Of a stretch of 13,321 nt of DNA, positions 1 to 5,168 are shown piece after piece. The stretch's first letter is position 1. Each line of letters opens with the position of its first letter. The DNA lies in assembly GCA_001643535.1 (NCBI GenBank), contig LXTG01000031.1:1-13321 (forward strand), read 5' to 3'. The DNA comes from a candidate division NC10 bacterium SPGG6 (GTDB lineage Bacteria > Methylomirabilota > Methylomirabilia > Methylomirabilales > CSP1-5). Made by a program: the position numbers and the translations under genes. The notes beneath the pieces are model-generated. The model worked only from the letters and a program-made list of their open reading frames with translations, was not told where the DNA came from and made no database searches.

Positions 1-9
1 TTCCGATCT
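1..9. other. Residual sequencing-adapter bases at contig end
   Basis: The first nine bases, TTCCGATCT, equal the 3' end of the standard Illumina TruSeq-type adapter (reverse complement AGATCGGAA). They sit exactly at the window edge. In the dapL frame they would encode R-S-E directly after GGTPHP, where dapL homologues continue differently. They are most likely untrimmed adapter and not genomic sequence, which also implies that position 10 is the real contig end. Confidence 0.8.
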
Positions 10-447
10 GGGGTGGGGGGTCCCGCCCGCAAAGACCGTTGCCGCCTGATAGACGGGATACCCAGGGTCGGGGATCAACACCGTATCCCCAGGATCGATG
101 AAGGCCAGCGGAATATGTCCGATCCCCTCCTTGCTCCCGATGAGCGTCAGAACCTCCGTGGCTGGTTCGAGAATTACGCCAAAGCGGTCCCGATACCACT
201 CAGCCGCCGCGCGCCGGAATTCGAGCAGGCCCTCGTAAGAAGGATACCGGTGATTCCGAGGGTCTGCGGCGGCGGTGCCCATCCGCTTCAGGATATGGGG
301 AGGGGTGGGAAGATCCGGGTCCCCGACTCCCAAATCGATAATGTCCATTCCCTGCTCGACCGCTTCTTGCTTGAGACGATCGATCTCCACAAAGAGATAG
401 GGGGGGAGCTGTTTCAGCCTGCTGGCGTAAGGAAACCGTCTCTCCAT
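1..447 (-). CDS. dapL: LL-diaminopimelate aminotransferase, N-terminal part (3' end off the window)
   Basis: This PLP enzyme transfers an amino group from glutamate to tetrahydrodipicolinate, giving LL-2,6-diaminopimelate in one step and bypassing the succinyl or acetyl routes to lysine and peptidoglycan. The translated part starts MERRFPYASRLKQLPPYLF and continues with IDLGVGDPDLPTP, HRYPSYEG, TLIGSKEGIGHIPLAF and VLIPDPGYPVY, all typical of the DapL family. About 146 residues are present of the roughly 390 usual, so the PLP lysine is not included. The ATG at 447 follows the TAG of the upstream FAH-family gene by 15 bases. Its Shine-Dalgarno GGAGG overlaps that stop codon and lies 11 bases from the ATG, suggesting translational coupling. 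The last three codons before the window edge are probably adapter. Assignment is firm; it is the final visible gene of the lysine cluster. Confidence 0.95.
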   Translation of the reverse strand, partial: MERRFPYASRLKQLPPYLFVEIDRLKQEAVEQGMDIIDLGVGDPDLPTPPHILKRMGTAAADPRNHRYPSYEGLLEFRRAAAEWYRDRFGVILEPATEVLTLIGSKEGIGHIPLAFIDPGDTVLIPDPGYPVYQAATVFAGGTPHPRSE

Positions 448-462
448 CGGGCCGTACACCTC

Positions 463-1224
463 CTACGGTTTGCGAGTGACTGTATTCCGGAGATGACCGA
501 TCCCCTCGATCTCGATTTCGATCGTGTCCCCCGGCTTCATCGGGCCTATGCCAGACGGGGTCCCTGTGGCGATAATGTCTCCAGGAAACAGCGGCATAAC
601 CCTTGTAATAAAGCTCACCATGTATGGCACGTCGAAGATGAAGTTGGCCGTGTTGGAGCTCTGTTTGAGTTCGCCGTTCAGGTACGCTCGGACCGGTGCA
701 TTGCGGGGATCCAAAGTGGTCTCCACCCAGGGACCAACGGGGGCGAAGGTGTCGAAGGACTTTCCCCGAGTCCACTGTCCGTCCTTGCGCTGCAGGTCCC
801 GGGCGGTCACATCATTGAAACAGGTGTAACCCAGGATGACCCTGGCAACGCTTTTCATAGGGACCTCCCTCGCGTACCGTCCGATCACAATGGCCAGCTC
901 CGCTTCATAGTCCACGCGGTTGGAGACTTTGGGGTAGAGGATCTTCCCCAGGTGAGGGAGGACCGCTGTGCCGGGCTTGATGAAGATCACCGGCTCATCG
1001 CGAAGTTCAAATCCCAGTTCGGCCACATGATCCCGGTAATTAAGCCCAACCCCCACGATTTTGGTGGGTTCGGTCGGGGGGAGGAACCGGATGCGCTTGA
1101 GCGGATGCTTCTTGCGGGTCGCACGGAACCGGCCGAAGACATCGCCGGTGATCTCCCGAACAATGTCATCTTCGACCACCCCGTATCTAGCCTCTCTCCC
1201 AGCCTGGAACCGGACGATCCGCAT
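463..1224 (-). CDS. Fumarylacetoacetate hydrolase (FAH) family protein
   Basis: A 253-residue protein of the FAH superfamily, whose members use a divalent metal to hydrolyse C-C bonds or decarboxylate or isomerise 2-oxo/hydroxy-diketo acids. An N-terminal region of about 50 residues (MRIVRFQ...) precedes the FAH core, which carries GVGLNYRDHVAELG (residues 58-71), the metal ligands E107 and E109 in DYEAELAIVIG and D138 in CFNDVTARDLQ, then KSFDTFAPVGPW and the GDIIATGTPSGIG loop near 215-228. Length and motifs match the compact bacterial group annotated as 2-hydroxyhepta-2,4-diene-1,7-dioate isomerase or acylpyruvase-like. The ATG at 1224 has GGGAAGG 7 bases upstream. It sits between dapB and dapL in the same direction. 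No FAH step is known in lysine synthesis, so its substrate cannot be read from the sequence; clearing a damaged or tautomeric oxo-acid is one possibility. Confidence 0.9.
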   Translation of the reverse strand: MRIVRFQAGREARYGVVEDDIVREITGDVFGRFRATRKKHPLKRIRFLPPTEPTKIVGVGLNYRDHVAELGFELRDEPVIFIKPGTAVLPHLGKILYPKVSNRVDYEAELAIVIGRYAREVPMKSVARVILGYTCFNDVTARDLQRKDGQWTRGKSFDTFAPVGPWVETTLDPRNAPVRAYLNGELKQSSNTANFIFDVPYMVSFITRVMPLFPGDIIATGTPSGIGPMKPGDTIEIEIEGIGHLRNTVTRKP

Positions 1225-1252
1225 AAGAACGCCTTCCCCGCTCTAAAGGGAA

Positions 1253-1273
1253 AGCTGCCAGCGGCCAGCAGCT
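1253..1273. repeat. Short heptad repeat, three units
   Basis: Three consecutive 7-base units AGCTGCC, AGCGGCC, AGCAGCT (consensus AGCNGCY) lie in the spacer between dapB and the FAH-family gene. They resemble the longer 7-base-periodic tracts at 2136-2170 and 3102-3241 in period but not in consensus. With only three units this may be chance. Confidence 0.4.
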
Positions 1274-1314
1274 CACGCGCAGTCCCCCAGTGGAGTCAAC
1301 TGATTGCCGAGAGG

Positions 1315-2124
1315 CTATTTCAGGCCGAGGACGGCTGCCATGTCATACAGCCCCTTCGGGGCCTGCACGACAAACCGCGCAGCGCGAAGAGCCCCCCTGG
1401 CAAAATTATCCCGGCTGTGGGCTCGGTGGACGATCTCGATCCGCTCCCCCATTCCTCCGAAGACGACGGTATGCTCCCCCACGATATCTCCTGCCCGGAC
1501 GGTATGAAGACCGATCTGCTTCTTCGGCCTCTCCCCCACGATCCCCTTCCGGCCGTAAATTCCGACCTGCTCCAGGTCCCAGCCAAACGCCTCGGCCACC
1601 ACTTGGGCCATCCGGAGGGCGGTACCGGAGGGGGCATCCTTCTTGAAGTGATGATGGGCCTCGACGATCTCCACATCGTAATCGTCCCCGAGGGTGCCGG
1701 CTACCTCCTTGAGGACCTTGAACAGGACATTGACCCCCACACTCATGTTGGGAGAGATGACGCAGGGCATTTTGGTCGCGAGACCCCGGGCCTCCTCCAG
1801 CTGCTCCTTGCTCAAGCCGGTGGTCCCCACCACGATGGCAACGCCGGCATCGCTCGCCGTCCGAAAGTGGGCACTGGAGGCCTCCGGGGCCGTGAAGTCG
1901 ATGACGACATCGGCACCCGTGATGATCTGTGAAAGGTTGTCGGCGATCTTCACCCCGACGGAACCAATCCCAGCCACCTCTCCGGCATCCCCACCGACAG
2001 CAGGATGGCCAGGGCGCTCCGTCGCCCCGACGATTTGAAAGTCGCTCGCCTCTTTCGCGAGCGCAAGGATGCGCCCGCCCATCCTTCCAGCAGCCCCGGT
2101 CGCAATGACCCGGATCATCGTCAC
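1315..2124 (-). CDS. dapB: 4-hydroxy-tetrahydrodipicolinate reductase
   Basis: This enzyme reduces the DapA product with NAD(P)H to give tetrahydrodipicolinate, the DapL substrate. In the 269-residue protein the N-terminal Rossmann loop reads GAAGRMGG (residues 10-17), GTTGLSKEQL (100-109) and SPNMSVGVNVLF (124-135) follow, and the catalytic signature EAHHHFKKDAPSGTAL covers 155-170, with the proton-donor histidine and K162 in place. Length is normal for the family. The longest frame starts with GTG at 2124; ATG at 2118 is only two codons on, and both follow a G-rich GGGGTGGGG stretch, so the start is uncertain by two residues. It follows dapA by about 76 bases, a spacer that contains heptad repeats. 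Confidence 0.97.
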   Translation of the reverse strand: MTMIRVIATGAAGRMGGRILALAKEASDFQIVGATERPGHPAVGGDAGEVAGIGSVGVKIADNLSQIITGADVVIDFTAPEASSAHFRTASDAGVAIVVGTTGLSKEQLEEARGLATKMPCVISPNMSVGVNVLFKVLKEVAGTLGDDYDVEIVEAHHHFKKDAPSGTALRMAQVVAEAFGWDLEQVGIYGRKGIVGERPKKQIGLHTVRAGDIVGEHTVVFGGMGERIEIVHRAHSRDNFARGALRAARFVVQAPKGLYDMAAVLGLK

Positions 2125-2135
2125 CCCACCCCGCG

Positions 2136-2170
2136 GTCAGCAGTCAGCAATCAGCCGTCCGCTATCACTG
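2136..2170. repeat. Degenerate heptad repeat in the dapA-dapB spacer
   Basis: Five in-phase 7-base units can be read as GTCAGCA, GTCAGCA, ATCAGCC, GTCCGCT, ATCACTG (consensus RTCAGCN). The first two are identical. The tract ends about 12 bases upstream of the dapB start and occupies roughly half the spacer. It has the same period as the longer tract between lysA and dapA. Confidence 0.6.
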
Positions 2171-2200
2171 ATGGACCGATTGCCCGTGCGTTGGACCAGA

Positions 2201-3085
2201 TCACGACAGAAGCCCGTACGCCTTGAGCGCCTTCTGCAACTTCTCCCGGTTGGCCTCAGACATCGGCGCGAGGGGCAGCCTGAGCTCCCCATTGATCCTC
2301 CCCAAAATCTGCATGGCCGTCTTGACCGGACCCGGATTGGTCTCATAGAACATGGCCTTACAGAGGGGGAAGAGGCGGAGGTGAAGTTCTTTCGCCCTTT
2401 TCCAGTCGCCGTTTAACGCCGCATGGGTCAACTCCGCCGTCTCCTTCGGCAGGATGTTGGCAATAACAGAGATCACTCCCTTGCCCCCGACGACCATCAG
2501 GGGAAGGGTCAGCGTATCATCGCCCGAGACGACCGTGATTTGCTCCCCGCAGAGGCTGATCACTTCGGTCATCTGTTCCAACGATCCGCTGGCCTCTTTC
2601 ATGCCCACGATGTTTTGGAGCTCCGCCAGGGTCGCCACCGTGTCGGGAAGCATATTGACTCCGGTCCGCCCGGGGATGTTGTACATGATAATCGGAATGT
2701 CCACCGCTTCCGCCACTGCCTTGTAGTGGGCGATGAGGCCCTTCTGCGTCGGCTTGTTATAGTACGGGCAGACCATCAGGACGCCGTCCGCCCCCGCCTT
2801 CTTGGCATGCTGGGTTAACGCGATGGCCTCGGCGGTGGAGTTGGACCCCGTCCCCGCCACCACGGGCACCCGGCCCGCCGCCGCCGCAATCGTGACCTCC
2901 ACCACCTTCTTGTGTTCCTCATGGCTCAGGGTGGGCGACTCACCGGTCGTCCCACACGGGACGATGGCATCGGTCCCGTTCTTTACGTGAAACTCGACCA
3001 GCTCGCGGATTTTGGCTTCATCCACCTGCCCATCTCGAAAGGGGGTGACCATTGCCACTATGGAACCGTGAAAGCTCTTTTTCAT
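2201..3085 (-). CDS. dapA: 4-hydroxy-tetrahydrodipicolinate synthase
   Basis: This enzyme condenses pyruvate with aspartate semialdehyde, the first committed step of the lysine/DAP branch. From the ATG at 3085 the protein has 294 residues, the usual family length. The TIM-barrel (class I aldolase, NAL family) features are all visible: GTTGESPTL at 45-53 (T46/T47 of the proton relay), PYYNKPTQKG at 107-116, PIIMYNIPGRTGVN with Y135, and the Schiff-base lysine K163 in VGMKEASG. A frame ten codons longer exists, but the start at 3085 is preceded directly by a GGAGGGGAGGG ribosome binding site and gives the canonical N terminus MKKSFHGSIVAMVTPF. It lies about 160 bases downstream of lysA, the gap being almost wholly heptad repeat. 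Confidence 0.97.
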   Translation of the reverse strand: MKKSFHGSIVAMVTPFRDGQVDEAKIRELVEFHVKNGTDAIVPCGTTGESPTLSHEEHKKVVEVTIAAAAGRVPVVAGTGSNSTAEAIALTQHAKKAGADGVLMVCPYYNKPTQKGLIAHYKAVAEAVDIPIIMYNIPGRTGVNMLPDTVATLAELQNIVGMKEASGSLEQMTEVISLCGEQITVVSGDDTLTLPLMVVGGKGVISVIANILPKETAELTHAALNGDWKRAKELHLRLFPLCKAMFYETNPGPVKTAMQILGRINGELRLPLAPMSEANREKLQKALKAYGLLS

Positions 3086-3101
3086 CGCCCTCCCCTCCAT
3101 C

Positions 3102-3241
3102 GGTTCATGGTTCATGGTTCATGGTTCAGGGTTTAGGGTGGTTGGTGATTGGTGGTAGGTGATTGGTGAAAACCACCAGCCACTAGTCACTAGCCACCAG
3201 TCACTTCCTCCGTCGGTCATCGGTCATCGGTCGTCGGCCAT
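3102..3241. repeat. 140-base tract of about 20 in-register heptads
   Basis: The lysA-dapA spacer reads as 20 successive 7-base units without a break in register. It opens with GGTTCAT three times, then GGTTCAG, GGTTTAG, GGTGGTT, GGTGATT, GGTGGTA, GGTGATT, GGTGAAA. From 3172 the strand sense flips to CCACCA-type units (GCCACTA, GTCACTA, GCCACCA, GTCACTT), and it closes with CGGTCAT twice, CGGTCGT and CGGCCAT. The two central blocks are roughly reverse complements around an AAAA centre and could fold into an imperfect stem of about 25 pairs. The tract ends 5 bases after the lysA stop and stops just short of the dapA ribosome binding site. Similar short tandem heptads (STRR) are known from cyanobacteria and other bacteria; function unknown. 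Confidence 0.85.
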
Positions 3242-3245
3242 CGTG

Positions 3246-4502
3246 TTACAGATCGTCGGGAATACCTTCTCCCCGAATGAGATCCTCATAGCTCTCCCGC
3301 GCCCTGATGATGAAGTGGCGATCCCCCTTGACCAGGACCTCGGCCGCCCTGGGTCGGGTATTGTAGTTAGAGGCCATGGTAAATCCGTAGGCCCCGGCGC
3401 TCATCACGGCTAAAAGCTCCTCCGGTTCTACCATGGCAATCTCTCGATCTTTGGCCAAAAAGTCTCCCGACTCGCAGATCGGTCCGACCACATCCACGGT
3501 AATAGGCTCTCGACCTTCCTGCCGCCGGACGGGCTGGATGGCGTGGTAGGACCCATACAGGCTAGGCCGGATCAGATCGTTCATCCCGGCGTCCACGATG
3601 ACAAAATGCCGGGTCGGGGTCTGCTTCGTATAGAGCACCTTGGTGACTAGGATCCCGGCATTTCCTACAATCACCCGCCCCGGCTCCAAGACGATGGTAC
3701 ACCCAAGGGTTTTGAGAATGGGGGTGACGGCCTCGGCCATCTCGGTCGGGTGTGGTGGCGTCTCGTCCTGATACGGAATCCCGAGGCCTCCGCCTATGTC
3801 GAGATACCGAATATCGATGCCAAGCGTGCGAAGCTCACCGATCAACGCGGCAATCCGGGTCAGGCTATCCACGAAGGGGGCCACATCGGTGATCTGAGAG
3901 CCGATATGTTTATGGACCCCGACGATTGCGATGTGGGGTAAGGTCTGGGCCAGCCGGTACTCTTCCAGGGCCAACGAGATATCAATGCCGAACTTGCTCT
4001 GTTTGAGGCCCGTGGAGATGTACGGATGCGTCTTGGGATCCACATCGGGGTTCACCCGGAGGGCCACGCGGGCCACCATCCCCATTTCCCCTGCCACCTG
4101 ATTGAGGAGGCGCAGCTCCTGGGAGGATTCCACATTGAACATGAGGATATCCGCCTTGAGGGCCTCCATCATCTCTTCTCGACTCTTCCCGACGCCGGCG
4201 AAGACGATGCGGTCCGGCGGAACGCCGGCACGCAGCGCCCGAAAGAGTTCTCCCCCCGAGACCACGTCCGCCCCCCCTCCCATTCTGGCGAAGAGGTTGA
4301 GGATGGCGAGGTTGGCGTTGGCCTTGGCGGCGAAGCAGATCAGGTGGGGAATCTGCTGAAAGGCCTCGTCGAAGACCCGGAAGTGGCGGGTCAAGGTGGC
4401 GTGACTGTACAGATAAAAGGGGGTCCCGACCTCCTTGGCAAGGGCCGCGATGGGGACCTCCTCACAGTAGAGGTCCTCACCCCGGTATTCAAAATGATGC
4501 AT
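3246..4502 (-). CDS. lysA: Diaminopimelate decarboxylase
   Basis: This PLP enzyme decarboxylates meso-diaminopimelate to lysine, the last step of the pathway. From the ATG at 4502 the protein has 418 residues, typical for the family. Landmarks of the fold III (alanine-racemase-like) barrel are K60 in CFAAKANANLAIL, which binds PLP; KHIGSQITD at 198-206; the glycine-rich DIGGGLGIPY near 235-244; EPGRVIVGNAG at 273-283; and C343 in GPICESGDFLAKDR, supplied to the neighbouring active site. The open frame extends 21 codons further upstream, but that extension is Pro/Ser/Glu-rich and unlike the family, while the chosen ATG has GGGAGAG about 9 bases before it. A candidate promoter lies 80-110 bases upstream. 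The conserved gene order next to lysA (lipoprotein gene on one side, dapA on the other) is interrupted here on the upstream side. Confidence 0.97.
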   Translation of the reverse strand: MHHFEYRGEDLYCEEVPIAALAKEVGTPFYLYSHATLTRHFRVFDEAFQQIPHLICFAAKANANLAILNLFARMGGGADVVSGGELFRALRAGVPPDRIVFAGVGKSREEMMEALKADILMFNVESSQELRLLNQVAGEMGMVARVALRVNPDVDPKTHPYISTGLKQSKFGIDISLALEEYRLAQTLPHIAIVGVHKHIGSQITDVAPFVDSLTRIAALIGELRTLGIDIRYLDIGGGLGIPYQDETPPHPTEMAEAVTPILKTLGCTIVLEPGRVIVGNAGILVTKVLYTKQTPTRHFVIVDAGMNDLIRPSLYGSYHAIQPVRRQEGREPITVDVVGPICESGDFLAKDREIAMVEPEELLAVMSAGAYGFTMASNYNTRPRAAEVLVKGDRHFIIRARESYEDLIRGEGIPDDL

Positions 4503-4584
4503 CGGTGAAGCTCTCCCGGGCGGCGGGCTCTCCTCGTCCTCGGGCGAGGAAACGGACATCGGCACGAACGCCCGTGCTGCCCGT

Positions 4585-4614
4585 TAGTTACCATACCCTG
4601 TCTCGGCCTGTCAA
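4585..4614 (-). promoter_or_regulatory. Candidate sigma70-type promoter for lysA
   Basis: Reading the minus strand, a perfect -35 TTGACA (4614-4609) is followed after 18 bases by TAACTA (4590-4585), preceded by TG as in extended -10 elements. The -10 hexamer itself is poor. It would give a leader of about 75 bases before the lysA ATG at 4502. Its position, just downstream of unrelated DNA and upstream of the lys/dap genes, is where a new promoter would be needed if the cluster has been cut off from its arg-side promoter. Confidence 0.4.
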
Positions 4615-4697
4615 AGGGAAACTCAGACCTGGCGGCGGCCGGGGCGCCGTCCCCGGTCATCCGGGGGGGCGAAACGAAGACGCCCGCGGCGGTCGGT

Positions 4698-4851
4698 TCA
4701 CGCCACCCTGGAGAGTCGCCGGCCGGTCGTCATATAGGTCTCGAAGTAGGCCTTGAGGGCGGGGTTGATCGCCTCCGGGTCCTCCAGGCCGAGGACCACT
4801 TTGAGGAGATCCGAGGTCCAGGGGACGAGCTGCTCAGCGGTAGTGGGGCGC
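4698..4851 (-). pseudogene. 3' fragment of an unidentified gene
   Basis: A minus-strand frame ending with TGA at 4698 encodes about 50 residues ending LKAYFETYMTTGRRLSRVA. Its codons end almost exclusively in G or C and the peptide looks like a natural amphipathic C terminus, so it is probably genuine coding sequence. No start codon or upstream part exists in this frame apart from a shadow of the malate synthase gene. I do not recognise the family. It abuts the dehydrogenase remnant at 4853 in a different frame, and could be the end of another gene joined to it by deletion. Confidence 0.4.
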
Positions 4852-4852
4852 T

Positions 4853-4997
4853 TCGTCCGGGGTAGGCTCCACGGCCGAGGCCGGAGGAAACATTGATCCC
4901 GCTCCCGCCCTTCTGCCGCACCATGTGGGGGATCACGGCGCACGCCATCAGCCAGGCCCCCTGAGATTGATGGCCATCGTGCGGACGCCAGCTCGTC
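4853..4997 (-). pseudogene. Remnant of a short-chain dehydrogenase/reductase gene
   Basis: Read with frame changes, this stretch gives a recognisable middle segment of a classical SDR: DEWR, then RTMAINLRG, then AWLMACAVIPHMVRQKGG and SGINVSSGLGRGAYPGR. This corresponds to the conserved N-x-x-G helix through the catalytic-serine strand (consensus ..VNLKGAFL..A..PHM...GGSIINISS..G). At least two single-base shifts are needed, one in a run of five Gs near 4957-4961. The NAD-binding glycine motif, the NNAG motif and the YxxxK motif are absent, so the gene is truncated at both ends and cannot be functional. It ends about 170 bases upstream of the oppositely oriented malate synthase gene. Confidence 0.6.
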
Positions 4998-5132
4998 AGC
5001 GTTCCCGGAGCAGATCGCCCCCTTGACTGGCGCTTCATCCTCCTGTAGCATCTGCGCACTTCCACCGGCGGAAGCATCGAGGAAGGGCCCGCACGGCAGC
5101 CAGGTCCAGGTGGCCCGGGGGCTCGACGATAG

Positions 5133-5160
5133 GCATGCCCACAGGGACATGCTGAGGAGG
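5133..5160 (+). promoter_or_regulatory. Strong ribosome binding site with adjacent hairpin, for the malate synthase-like gene
   Basis: GAGGAGG (5154-5160) lies 8 bases before the ATG at 5169 and decides that start. Immediately upstream, GCATG CCC aca GGG a CATGC (5133-5152) can fold into a small bulged hairpin. I see no convincing -35/-10 pair in the 170 bases between the dehydrogenase remnant and this site. Confidence 0.5.
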
Positions 5161-5168
5161 CCGAGGCC

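Noticed and set aside
13..1932. 639-codon plus-strand open frame
   Set aside because: It lies antisense to dapL, the FAH gene and dapB, all of which have clear family motifs; its translation is Arg/His/Gly/Asp-rich with no domain, as expected from GC-rich codon bias on the opposite strand.
3102..3241. CRISPR array
   Set aside because: The periodicity is 7 bases with no distinct spacers and no repeat of 20-40 bases; there are no cas genes.
4503..4700. Lysine riboswitch or T-box upstream of lysA
   Set aside because: The leader before lysA is only about 75-200 bases and I could not see the conserved L-box or T-box elements or an anti-terminator.
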